Below are positions 15,743-23,289 of a stretch of DNA of 37,797 nucleotides, in pieces (within the stretch, counting starts at the first letter, position 1; every line of letters starts with the position of its first letter). Made by a program: the position numbers and the translations under genes. The notes under the pieces are model-generated. The model was not told where the DNA came from. It searched no databases and was given only the letters and a program-made list of their open reading frames with translations. This DNA comes from Candidatus Tantalella remota (lineage in GTDB: Bacteria; Omnitrophota; Gorgyraeia; Tantalellales; Tantalellaceae): positions 1-37,797 of the forward strand of contig JAVCCB010000070.1 in the NCBI GenBank assembly GCA_030765685.1. The letters are read 5' to 3'.

Positions 15743-16607
15743 CTGCTGTAACGAATCCAATACAAAAAAACAGGTCATAGAGGTCGATCCGCAGTATTCT
15801 CCGATGGAAGGTACTATAGTGAAGACCAAAATAATGACCGAAACCGAAAAGTTTTTTGAGATAAAACTTGAGGGAGGGAAGGAACTGGGGCATATGCCGG
15901 GGCAGTTCGTCCAGTTTTCACTATTCGGGATAGGCGAGGCGCCTATATCCATCTCGTCTTCTCCTACGAAAGAGGATAAGAGCACATTCGAGGTGGTTGT
16001 CAGGAAAGCCGGTGTATTTACAAGCGCGATGCACAAGCTTGAAGAAGACGATAAGATCGGAGTAAGGGGCCCCTTCGGGAAACCTTTTCCGGTAGACGAC
16101 CTCAAGGGCAACGATCTTATTTTCGTAGCCGGCGGTCTGGGACTGGTTCCGCTAAGGTCTCTTATTAATTTTGTTATCGACAAGAGGAGAGATTTCGGTT
16201 CCGTTGATATCCTTCTTGGGTGTAAAGCCCCTAAAGACCGTCTTTTTACTGACGAGGCCGAAGGGTGGAACAAACTGACGGATATAAACCACGCGTGTAC
16301 GGTAGACCAGAGCGATCCCGAATGGAAAGGCAACGTGGGAGTTATCACGACGCTTATCCCGGGTGTGGATATAAACGTAAACAGGACATATGCCGTAGTG
16401 GTAGGCCCTCCGATCATGTACAAGTTCGTTATATCGGAACTTTTGAAAAAGGGTATGCCGGAAAAGCAGATCATACTTTCTTTGGAACGCAGGATGAAAT
16501 GCGGTCTCGGGAAATGCGGTCATTGTCAGATAAATGATAAATACGTATGTCAGGATGGCCCGACTTTCACGTATGAAGAATTAAAGGGATTGGAGGAAGC
16601 ATTATGA
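15735..16607 (+). CDS. hydG: NiFe hydrogenase gamma subunit, FAD/NAD(P)-binding reductase
   Basis: 290 residues with the ferredoxin-NADP reductase fold: flavin-binding region MPGQFVQFS..APISISSSP, pyrophosphate loop GPFGKPFP, NAD(P)-binding GGLGLVPLRSLI, and a C-terminal 2Fe-2S site in MKCGLGKCGHCQ...YVCQDGP. An unusual N-terminal CDCC may bind another metal. It exchanges electrons with NAD(P)H, so the hydrogenase links H2 to the same nicotinamide pool that Rex senses; NADP versus NAD preference cannot be read from the sequence. Eight-base overlap with the beta gene, GGAG ahead. Confidence 0.93.
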   Translation: MCDCCNESNTKKQVIEVDPQYSPMEGTIVKTKIMTETEKFFEIKLEGGKELGHMPGQFVQFSLFGIGEAPISISSSPTKEDKSTFEVVVRKAGVFTSAMHKLEEDDKIGVRGPFGKPFPVDDLKGNDLIFVAGGLGLVPLRSLINFVIDKRRDFGSVDILLGCKAPKDRLFTDEAEGWNKLTDINHACTVDQSDPEWKGNVGVITTLIPGVDINVNRTYAVVVGPPIMYKFVISELLKKGMPEKQIILSLERRMKCGLGKCGHCQINDKYVCQDGPTFTYEELKGLEEAL

Positions 16608-17365
16608 GTGAAGATAAAAAGAAAGTACGTATAGCTTTTTTTGATTTCGCGTGCTGTGAAGGATGCCAGCTTCAGTTAACCTATCTGAACGAGGCTTTTC
16701 TGGGCGTTCTGGAACACTGCGAGATCGTGAACTTTAGAGAAGTGATATCTGATAAAAGCGATGACTATGATATCGCTTTTATCGAGGGATCTATAACCCG
16801 CGAATGTGACGTGGAACGCCTTAAAAAGATCAGAAAAAACGCCACTTACATTATCGCTTACGGATCTTGCGCGACTATAGGCGGGATAAACGGCCTCCGG
16901 CGCAGGTACACCGACGAGGAAGCAAAGGAAATAGTGTATCCGGGGAGGGAGTTTCCTCTTGAGGCAGGCTGGCCGCGTCCGGTGCATGAAGTAGTGAAAG
17001 TGGACTTTTTCCTGCATGGATGCCCGGTAAATAACGATGAGGTCGTGCTTGCTCTGAAGTCCATCCTTTTGGGCAAAGGATACACGCCTCCGACACACGC
17101 GGTGTGCGTGGAATGTAAGCTGAAAGAGAACGTATGTCTTTTTGAAAAAGGACAGGTTTGTATGGGGCCGGTAACGCGTGCCGGTTGTGACGCGTTGTGC
17201 CCGAGTTGGGGGAACACCTGCTATGGTTGCAGGGGCATCCTGGATAATCCGGCGGAACAGGGGCAGACGGACTTGCTCGAAAAATACGGTTATACCGTAG
17301 ATGATATAAAGGAAAAATTCGACCTGTATAATACCTGTAAAATGGAGGCTGATAAAAATGAGTGA
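16604..17365 (+). CDS. hydD: NiFe hydrogenase delta (small) subunit
   Basis: 253 residues without a Tat signal, so cytoplasmic. Proximal cluster ligands are visible in FACCEGCQLQLT, AYGSCATIGGING and FLHGCPVNNDE; the C-terminal cysteines (CVECKLKENVC, GPVTRAGCDALCPSWGNTCYGC) bind two further 4Fe-4S clusters. Group 3 small subunits have this short form. Start ATGA overlaps the previous stop and GGAGG lies ahead. Confidence 0.94.
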   Translation: MSEDKKKVRIAFFDFACCEGCQLQLTYLNEAFLGVLEHCEIVNFREVISDKSDDYDIAFIEGSITRECDVERLKKIRKNATYIIAYGSCATIGGINGLRRRYTDEEAKEIVYPGREFPLEAGWPRPVHEVVKVDFFLHGCPVNNDEVVLALKSILLGKGYTPPTHAVCVECKLKENVCLFEKGQVCMGPVTRAGCDALCPSWGNTCYGCRGILDNPAEQGQTDLLEKYGYTVDDIKEKFDLYNTCKMEADKNE

Positions 17366-18698
17366 TAAACTTGCTAAAAAAGATCTTAACATAAATGTTG
17401 AGCACGTGACCCGGGTAGAAGGGCACGGAGACATAGAGATAAACATCAAAGAAGGCAAGCTCGAAAAATGTCAGCTTAACATAGTGGAGGCCCCGCGCTT
17501 TTTTGAGGCTATGGTGAAGGGAAGATCCATGTTCGAAGTGCAGCACATAACAAGCCGTATATGCGGTATATGTTCTACCGGGCATTGCATGGCATCGGTA
17601 AAAGCGGTTGAAGACGCTATCGGTTATGAAGTGAGCGAACAGACCAAACTTTTCAGGAAACTGCTGCTCCATTATGAGACGCTGGACAGTCATCTGCTTC
17701 ATGTGTGCTTTCTTGTAGCGCCTGACGCGCTGGGTGTTTCGAGTGTCTTGCCGCTGATAAAGACACATAAAGACGTTGTTTTGAGAGTGCTTAGGATGAA
17801 AAAGCAGTATAACGACCTGTGTTCGATAATGGCCGGTCGCCACACCCATCCTATCAGTCTTGTGCCGAGGGGGTGGACCAAGCTGCCCACTAAAAAAGAA
17901 CTGGAAGAGATGAAATCGATACTACTCAGTCAGGTAGACGATCTTACCCAGACCGTGGAGCTTTATAAGACATTGCAGCTTCCTGAATTCGAAAGGGAAA
18001 CGGAATATGTTGCGCTTATCCATCCGGACGAATACGCGTTCTACGAAGGTGATATAGCGTCCACGGATCTTGACAATGATATTAAGCCGCGGGCCTACAA
18101 GGAAATAATGCACGAGTACAATGTGGCGCATTCAACGTCTAAGCATTCCAAAAATAAGAGAGACTCTTATTTCGTGGGCGCTCTGGCCAGGATAAATATA
18201 AACTATGATAAGCTGAATGATCAGGCTAAAGCTGTCGCTGAGGCCGTCGGATTTAAGGCGCCGTGTTATAACTCGTTCCATAACTCGACGGCGCAGCTTA
18301 TTGAGATCGCTCACTGTACTTATGACTCTATCAGGATAATCGACCATTTTCTCGAGAACGGCGTCGATTATGATGACGTTGTCACTTCGTGGCCGACGAC
18401 CGACGAATGGGCGGGTTTCAAGACGTCTAAAGGTACCGGAGCGGGTGCGGTCGAGGTGCCGAGAGGCATGCTGGTGCATGAGTACACTATAGATGGCAAA
18501 GGGATCGTAACGAACGCCAATTGCGTTATACCCACAAACCAGAATCTGTCCAATGTGGACCTTGATATGAAAAAGCTTATCCCGGAAAATCTGGATAAGA
18601 CCAAGGAAGAAATAACACTTCTTTCGGAGATGCTGGTTAGGGCTTATGATCCATGTATCTCATGTTCATGCCATTTGGTCAACGTGAAGTTTGTGTAG
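17358..18698 (+). CDS. hydA: NiFe hydrogenase alpha (large, catalytic) subunit
   Basis: 446 residues. Both nickel-binding motifs are present: L1 RICGICSTGH (Cys69, Cys72, His76) and L2 DPCISCSCH (residues 431-439). The seven residues after His439 (LVNVKFV) are the C-terminal extension removed by the protease encoded next. RVEGHG near residue 20 carries the conserved Glu-Gly-His. Overall this is group 3b (bidirectional NAD(P)-linked, sulfhydrogenase-type), judged from order and motifs. One feature to note is the extra Cys in L2 (CSCH where CSVH or CATH is more common). GGAGG precedes the start. Confidence 0.95.
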   Translation: MSDKLAKKDLNINVEHVTRVEGHGDIEINIKEGKLEKCQLNIVEAPRFFEAMVKGRSMFEVQHITSRICGICSTGHCMASVKAVEDAIGYEVSEQTKLFRKLLLHYETLDSHLLHVCFLVAPDALGVSSVLPLIKTHKDVVLRVLRMKKQYNDLCSIMAGRHTHPISLVPRGWTKLPTKKELEEMKSILLSQVDDLTQTVELYKTLQLPEFERETEYVALIHPDEYAFYEGDIASTDLDNDIKPRAYKEIMHEYNVAHSTSKHSKNKRDSYFVGALARININYDKLNDQAKAVAEAVGFKAPCYNSFHNSTAQLIEIAHCTYDSIRIIDHFLENGVDYDDVVTSWPTTDEWAGFKTSKGTGAGAVEVPRGMLVHEYTIDGKGIVTNANCVIPTNQNLSNVDLDMKKLIPENLDKTKEEITLLSEMLVRAYDPCISCSCHLVNVKFV

Positions 18699-18702
18699 AT
18701 CG

Positions 18703-18803
18703 AAGGAGACGGTAATAAGGTTGAGATTAAGATTGAGGTTGAGAGAATTGTATGCAGGTCAACCGCTAACTAAACCTTAATCTCAATCTTAACCTGAATT
18801 ATT
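18703..18803 (+). repeat. Period-6 word hairpin inserted between ribosome-binding site and protease start
   Basis: AAGGAG (18703-18708) is followed by arms 18718-18740 and 18773-18795, built from GGTTGA/GATTAA-type 6-mers and their complement; they pair over about 23 bases with three G-U pairs. The next start codon is ATG 18804, which has no site of its own. Confidence 0.6.
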
Positions 18804-19247
18804 ATGACTACTCTTATAGTGGGCGTCGGTTCCATACTGAGGTGCGATGACGGAATAGGCCCGCGAGTGATAGATGAGCTTGAAAAAGAAGACTTACCCG
18901 GGGACGTCTCCCTTCATTCGGGAGACATCTCCGGACTTGATCTTTTAAAGCATTTTCCGGAGAAGGGGCGCGTGCTGATAATAGACGCTGCCGATATGGG
19001 GGAGGATCCAGGAACGGTAAGGGTATTCGGATTTTCGGATATAGGCAAGGCCGATTTCAATGATCAGTTTTCGACCCACGGCATAGGTCTTCTGGAGACG
19101 CTTACTCTGGCCGAGAAAATAGGAACAGAGTGTGAAATAACTATCATAGGAGTACAGCCATACGACACCTCGTACGATCTTGAAATGACGGAGTTTATGA
19201 CACAAAAGGTCCCGCAGGTGATAGCGGCGGTGAAGAGATTGATGTAG
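18804..19247 (+). CDS. NiFe hydrogenase maturation endopeptidase (HycI/HyaD family)
   Basis: 147 residues with VGVGSILRCDDGIGPRVIDEL at the N-terminus (metal-binding Asp), IIDAADMGEDPGTV (second acidic ligand) and STHGIGLLETL (metal-binding His), the three nickel-sensing positions of the family. It cleaves the C-terminal extension of the large subunit encoded just upstream after nickel insertion. It is the last clear enzyme of the maturation set in the operon. Translation start is unusual: see the hairpin between 18703 and 18803. Confidence 0.93.
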   Translation: MTTLIVGVGSILRCDDGIGPRVIDELEKEDLPGDVSLHSGDISGLDLLKHFPEKGRVLIIDAADMGEDPGTVRVFGFSDIGKADFNDQFSTHGIGLLETLTLAEKIGTECEITIIGVQPYDTSYDLEMTEFMTQKVPQVIAAVKRLM

Positions 19248-19261
19248 GCGAGGGTAAAGCT

Positions 19262-19404
19262 CGTCATTTCCGCGACACCGTGTACGCAAACGAGGCAAGC
19301 ACGTAAGGAGCCACAAGCCGGAGGCGCAGTGAAAGCGGGGATCAAATAGAAATGTTTATTTATAATGGGTCCCGGATATTTGCTGCGCAAATTCCGGGAT
19401 GACG
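19262..19404. repeat. Bipartite palindromic repeat, copy E
   Basis: Starts CGTCATTTCC, ends GGGATGACG. The left hairpin is expanded by about 60 bases with degenerate content; the right one is a clean GGGTCCCGGA...TCCGGGATGACG. Spacer AT-rich (AAATAGAAATGTTTATTTATA). Confidence 0.75.
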
Positions 19405-19421
19405 TATCAAGGAAGGCGTAC

Positions 19422-20138
19422 ATGACAAAAGAGATATTCGTTCTATGTACTACAGCAGCGGCTATAGGTTTTTTTCACACTATATTCGGTCCTGATCATT
19501 ATCTTCCCTTTATAGTGATGTCAAAGGCCAGAAAATGGTCCATGGTCAAAACCTCTGTAATAACCGTGCTTTGCGGTATAGGTCATGTTGCCAGCTCTGT
19601 CGTACTTGGACTTATCGGTATAGCTTTCGGTCTTGCTGTTATGAAACTTGAGGCTTTTGAGGCTTTTCGTGGCAATCTGGCGGCCTGGGCATTTATCGGT
19701 TTTGGTTTCATGTATTTCATATGGGGCGTGCGTAAGGCCATCAAGAATAAGCCGCACACACATTTTCATGTTCACGTCGATGATGAGTTACATTCACACA
19801 AACATTCTCATAAAAGCGAACATGCCCATGTCCACCAAGCGCAGGGTGAAAAGAAGAGTATAACACCCTGGATACTTTTTACCATATTCGTTCTAGGTCC
19901 CTGCGAACCTCTTATTCCGATACTCATGTATCCGGCGGCAAAAAGCAGCATTTCGGGGATGGTCTTGGTAGCAAGCGTATTTAGTGTCGTTACGATCCTA
20001 ACGATGCTTACGGTAGTTATGGTATCATCCTGGGGGACAAGTTTCACGCGTCTGAGTAAGCTTGAACGTTACGCTCACGCGCTTGCCGGCGCCACTATTT
20101 GCTGTTCCGGCTTGGCCATCCAATTTCTCGGCCTCTAG
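19422..20138 (+). CDS. NicO/RcnA-like metal transporter with His-rich loop
   Basis: 238 residues from ATG 19422 (GGAAGG ahead), six to seven hydrophobic segments. The first segment has FFHTIFGPDHYLPF, close to the H-x5-D-H nickel/cobalt transporter signature, and a second has GIGHVASSVVLG. The cytoplasmic loop after the third helix is rich in His (HTHFHVHVDDELHSH, then HSHKSEHAHVH), a metal-binding mark of RcnA/NicO proteins. Behind a nickel hydrogenase and HypAB, nickel is the natural substrate, but direction of transport is not decided by the sequence. TauE-like and UreH-like labels are alternatives. Confidence 0.75.
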   Translation: MTKEIFVLCTTAAAIGFFHTIFGPDHYLPFIVMSKARKWSMVKTSVITVLCGIGHVASSVVLGLIGIAFGLAVMKLEAFEAFRGNLAAWAFIGFGFMYFIWGVRKAIKNKPHTHFHVHVDDELHSHKHSHKSEHAHVHQAQGEKKSITPWILFTIFVLGPCEPLIPILMYPAAKSSISGMVLVASVFSVVTILTMLTVVMVSSWGTSFTRLSKLERYAHALAGATICCSGLAIQFLGL

Positions 20139-20311
20139 GGGGCGCTATGGGGAAGATTGAAAGGAGGATATTAGGAGATCAGGGTATCCGGGAAAGAGTA
20201 AACAAAGGATTTGTCCCCGATAACCTAATATCCCTATATGCTAGTCCCCAATAACCCGATAACCTGATATCCTTAATTCTTGTTCCCCATCAACGCAATC
20301 CTGGGATTATT
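20139..20311. repeat. Gap with octamer word array
   Basis: AGGATATT/AGGAGATC/AGGGTATC words (about 20162-20190) face CCGATAAC/CTAATATC/CCTATATG/CTGATATC units (20217-20274) of period 8, roughly complementary. No gene seen. Confidence 0.6.
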
Positions 20312-20340
20312 TTTACAAACGCCCCCGTGCATGGTAAAAT
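20312..20340 (+). promoter_or_regulatory. Promoter of the receiver-glycosidase pair
   Basis: TTTACA, 17-base spacer, TAAAAT, 38 bases ahead of the receiver start. Confidence 0.5.
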
Positions 20341-20378
20341 ATTATTAATGTTCACCTACTTAGGGGGAGGTCGATACT

Positions 20379-20729
20379 ATGGCACGGATACTTATAGTTG
20401 ACGATGAAAAAGAGATAACAGCTCTTTTGCAGGAGTTTCTGACAAAAAATAAGTATGAAGCTGTTACATGTGATTCGGGCGAGAAAGCTCTGGCGATACT
20501 GGAGGAAAGGGACGGTATCGAGCTTGTTATCCTGGACCACAAGATGCCGGGGATAACCGGCGGGACGGTTTTGGAAGAAATGCGTCAGAGAAAGATAGAT
20601 ATACCTGTAATTCTTCTCACTGGTTCTATGGGGCCGGAAATGAAGAGTATTCGCTCGGACGTGTTTTTGCAGAAGCCGATAGATCTTATGATAGTCCTTA
20701 AGAAGGTAAAAGAACTCCTGAACCAATAG
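20379..20729 (+). CDS. Single-domain response regulator (CheY-like)
   Basis: 116 residues: VDDEKEITALL, phospho-acceptor Asp in VILDHKMPGITGG, LLTGS, and QKPIDL lysine. No output domain. A strong GGGGGAGG precedes the ATG. The next gene follows after 22 bases, so it is probably co-transcribed with the secreted glycosidase, but no kinase is adjacent and the partner is unknown. Confidence 0.92.
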   Translation: MARILIVDDEKEITALLQEFLTKNKYEAVTCDSGEKALAILEERDGIELVILDHKMPGITGGTVLEEMRQRKIDIPVILLTGSMGPEMKSIRSDVFLQKPIDLMIVLKKVKELLNQ

Positions 20730-20751
20730 GGGTTTTTATAAATGGAGAAGC

Positions 20752-22935
20752 ATGAAATATCTTATTTTTGTTGTAGCAATAACTATTTGTATCGTCGGGA
20801 ATGCCATGGCTCAAGACATAAATGTTACGTCTGCTCCTGAAGAAGTAGGGCAGTATAAACTTTTTCTTGCTAAAGTCAAACTTCCCCATTTTGCCGATAA
20901 TCCAAATGACCAGTCAAAGGTGACCGTCACGGCGCTGATCACCGCGCCTTCGGGTAAGACCCTCAACGCGCCTCTTTTTAATATTTCCAACTCCAGGTCC
21001 GGTAAGTCCGTGTGGGAACTAAGGTTCACGCCCAGAGAAGCTGGGAAGTATGAGTATTTTATACAGTCCGAGTCAACATCTTTCAGAGGCAAAAGCGCGA
21101 CGGAAAGTTTTAAAGCGGCAGAGACTGACGGCGCAGGATTTCTTCACAAAAGCGCCAACAATGACTTTTATCTCACATTTGATTCCGGGAAACCTTTTTT
21201 TGGTATAGGGCATAATATAGGATGGGTACATGAGAACAGCCCCAGGGTCTTTGACAGGTATTTCAAAAAGCTCCAGGAGAACGGGGCTAACCTCACAAGG
21301 GTATGGCTTTGCCACTGGGCGTTCAGGATAGAGTGGGAGGAACTGGGTAAATACGAGAAAGAGGATTCCCGGAAACTTGATAAGATGCTGGAGGTAGCCG
21401 CCGAACGGGGCATATACATCATGCTGTGCTTTGATACATACGGCAGTATGCTGGACGCTAAAGGGACCTGGGGGGAGGAAAGGTGGAGCATAAATCCTTA
21501 TAATAAGAAGAACGGCGGTCCCTGCGAGACACCGGAAGATTTTTTTACCAATCCGGAAGCGAAAAAATGGTATAAGAGCAAACTTAAATATTTTGTTTCG
21601 AGATGGAGTCATTCTCCTAATATTTTTGCTTTTGAGCTATGGAATGAATATGACGCCCCGGCAGAATGGGTTAAAGAGATGGCGGGATATATCGAAGAGA
21701 TCAACCCGCACGGGCAGTTCGTGACAACGAGTATGGGATATCCTTTTGACAAAGTCTTCGACGAAGGCCAGATATGGGAACTGGAGGAAATGGGTATTGT
21801 TACGCTCCATTCTTACGGGAATGCTACCGGTACGGGTAGAGTCTCTCCGCTGGTTCAGGAAAGCCGGGAAGCCGCCAGGCGCTACAAGAAGCCGTTTATC
21901 TGTTCTGAGTTCGGTATAGATTTTGATAAGGATGATAAGGAATACGACCCACATGGCAAAGGCATAGCGCTGCATAACAGCATCTGGGCTTCGGCCATGT
22001 CAAAATCGTTCGGGACGGCGATGAACTGGTGGTATGACACCTACGTTCGTCCAAAGGACCTTTATCCTCATTATGGCGCTTTATCCTCTTTCCTTGAGGG
22101 AGTCGACTGGGATTCTTCTGATATCGCGTACGCGGAAACAGGTTCGGTAATGGTGCCCCTTTTGGAAGGCGTAGAGCCTGTTTACAGGGATGTCAGGATA
22201 AAACCTAGCGATAAATGGGAGAAGATATACACTAACGAGTTCACCTTTCTCAATAACGGAGATCTTGCGGGCGCCGGTCTGCCTAATAAATACCTGCACG
22301 GAAAGCTCAAAAAAAAGATGCAGGTGGATCATATATTTCATGTAGATTTTCCAAAAGATAGCCGGTTCATAATACGAGTAGGAACCGTATCCCAGGGCGC
22401 GGATCTACACGTATATGTCGACGGTAAAGAGACTATGAATAAGGTCTTTCCCGCCGGTCCGGGAGAAGGTCCGTGGAAGAGGAGCCTTTTTCTGAAAAAA
22501 TACAAAGTGTATCAGTGCGTGTATAACGAAGACTTTGTGATAGACGTCCCGAAGGGAGAGCATACGATAAGACTGTCCAATACGGGAAAAGACTGGCTGG
22601 GTATAGAGAAGATAACGCTTAAGGATTATGTCGATAACAGCCGGGGCAACGCGCGCTGTCTTGGGCTCAGGGCCGGAAAAGATACCCTGCTCTGGGTGCA
22701 GAACAGGGATTCTAACTGGAGGAACGCCTTTGGCGGTAACGGCGCGAAACCCATTACGGGAGCATATATCGATGTGTCCGGAATGGGAGAAGGGCCAAGT
22801 ACAGTCGAATGGTGGGATACGTATACCGGGTCAAAACTATCCGCCGAAAAAATAGTCGCGAAAGATGACAAAATAAGGCTTGAGGTACCGGAGTTCCTGA
22901 GAGATATTGCCTGTAAAATACGCGAAAAAAGATAA
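20752..22935 (+). CDS. Secreted clan GH-A-type glycoside hydrolase with DUF5060-like N-domain
   Basis: 727 residues with a signal peptide (MKYLIFVVAITICIVGNAMA, cut before QDINV). Residues about 25-110 form a beta-sandwich resembling DUF5060 (VTVTALITAPSGKTL, WELRFTPREAGKYEYFI). A (beta/alpha)8 domain follows: IGHNIGW, GANLTRVWLCHW, then FELWNEYDAP with the likely acid/base Glu299 and FICSEFGID with the likely nucleophile Glu386. The C-terminal 250 residues look like carbohydrate-binding and beta-sandwich modules (DLHVYVDGKE, STVEWWDTYTG). This fits the GH5-like mannanase/glucanase group; the substrate is not known. GGAG ahead of the start. Confidence 0.85.
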   Translation: MKYLIFVVAITICIVGNAMAQDINVTSAPEEVGQYKLFLAKVKLPHFADNPNDQSKVTVTALITAPSGKTLNAPLFNISNSRSGKSVWELRFTPREAGKYEYFIQSESTSFRGKSATESFKAAETDGAGFLHKSANNDFYLTFDSGKPFFGIGHNIGWVHENSPRVFDRYFKKLQENGANLTRVWLCHWAFRIEWEELGKYEKEDSRKLDKMLEVAAERGIYIMLCFDTYGSMLDAKGTWGEERWSINPYNKKNGGPCETPEDFFTNPEAKKWYKSKLKYFVSRWSHSPNIFAFELWNEYDAPAEWVKEMAGYIEEINPHGQFVTTSMGYPFDKVFDEGQIWELEEMGIVTLHSYGNATGTGRVSPLVQESREAARRYKKPFICSEFGIDFDKDDKEYDPHGKGIALHNSIWASAMSKSFGTAMNWWYDTYVRPKDLYPHYGALSSFLEGVDWDSSDIAYAETGSVMVPLLEGVEPVYRDVRIKPSDKWEKIYTNEFTFLNNGDLAGAGLPNKYLHGKLKKKMQVDHIFHVDFPKDSRFIIRVGTVSQGADLHVYVDGKETMNKVFPAGPGEGPWKRSLFLKKYKVYQCVYNEDFVIDVPKGEHTIRLSNTGKDWLGIEKITLKDYVDNSRGNARCLGLRAGKDTLLWVQNRDSNWRNAFGGNGAKPITGAYIDVSGMGEGPSTVEWWDTYTGSKLSAEKIVAKDDKIRLEVPEFLRDIACKIREKR

Positions 22936-22941
22936 AAAATC

Positions 22942-22970
22942 TTGACAGATCCTTGTGAAAGTAGTACAAT
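22942..22970 (+). promoter_or_regulatory. glnN promoter 1 (upstream of the attenuators)
   Basis: TTGACA, 17-base spacer, TACAAT, one mismatch from consensus. It starts a leader of about 310 bases which runs through two terminators before glnN. Confidence 0.75.
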
Positions 22971-22975
22971 CTTCA

Positions 22976-23035
22976 CTGTAGTATGAAGCAGTACACAGCA
23001 AGCAACGAAGCGTTCCCGAAAGGGGCGCTTTTTTT
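22976..23035 (+). promoter_or_regulatory. glnN leader attenuator 1 (ANTAR-type two hairpins plus terminator)
   Basis: Hairpin P1: GTAT / GTAC around hexaloop GAAGCA (22985-22990), extended by CTGT/ACAG with a bulged A. Hairpin P2: loop AACGAA (23004-23009, A at position 1 and G at 4) with GC/GC and a bulged stem. A Rho-independent terminator follows at 23009-23029 (CCC gaaa GGG core, flanked by GCG/CGC) and seven T. The 3' arm of P2 is the 5' arm of the terminator, so the two exclude each other. The P1 loop has G, not A, at position 1 and the P2 stem is weak, so the match is imperfect. Confidence 0.6.
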
Positions 23036-23057
23036 ATTTCCCAAGACGGGATACAGC

Positions 23058-23138
23058 TTCCACAGATGGAAACACAGGATGAGGATGTCCTTTACAAGTC
23101 GCGAAGAACCGGTGGCTAAAAGGGCGTTTTTTGTTTTT
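23058..23138 (+). promoter_or_regulatory. glnN leader attenuator 2 (ANTAR-type two hairpins plus terminator)
   Basis: P1: TTCC/GGAA around hexaloop ACAGAT (23062-23067; A1 and G4 as in the known motif). P2: AGGAT/GTCCT around GAGGAT (23081-23086; G4 kept, G at position 1). The P2 3' arm continues as GTCCTTT (23087-23093), which pairs with AAAGGGC (23119-23125), with a small inner hairpin, to form a terminator followed by a long T-tract (23127-23138). The plan repeats attenuator 1, so glnN has tandem attenuators. Confidence 0.65.
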
Positions 23139-23182
23139 AGAGCATTAGAGAAAGTCCCAAATAGCCCCCATAAGTGTTTTTG

Positions 23183-23210
23183 TTGATTTTAAATAGGGGA
23201 GTGGTACAAT
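23183..23210 (+). promoter_or_regulatory. glnN promoter 2 (downstream of the attenuators)
   Basis: TTGATT, 16-base spacer, TACAAT. A transcript from here would escape both terminators and give attenuation-independent expression. Confidence 0.5.
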
Positions 23211-23289
23211 AAGAAAATATAATCTCCCCGCTAAAGAAAAGGGGATCATCATGAGACAGAGAACTGCAGTGCTTGAAGGAGGTATTGAG

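Noticed and set aside
16875..17849. Long minus-strand ORFs opposite the hydrogenase genes (also 15368-16474)
   Set aside because: Shadows of strongly biased coding DNA; no ribosome sites, no recognisable domains.
22976..23138. Glutamine riboswitch (glnA RNA) upstream of glnN
   Set aside because: I cannot find the conserved three-stem junction sequence of that class; the paired hexaloops and terminator overlap fit an ANTAR target better.
22983..23186. A 67-codon ORF in the glnN leader
   Set aside because: It runs through both attenuator terminators, has no ribosome site and no recognisable protein features. The DNA is better explained as regulatory leader.
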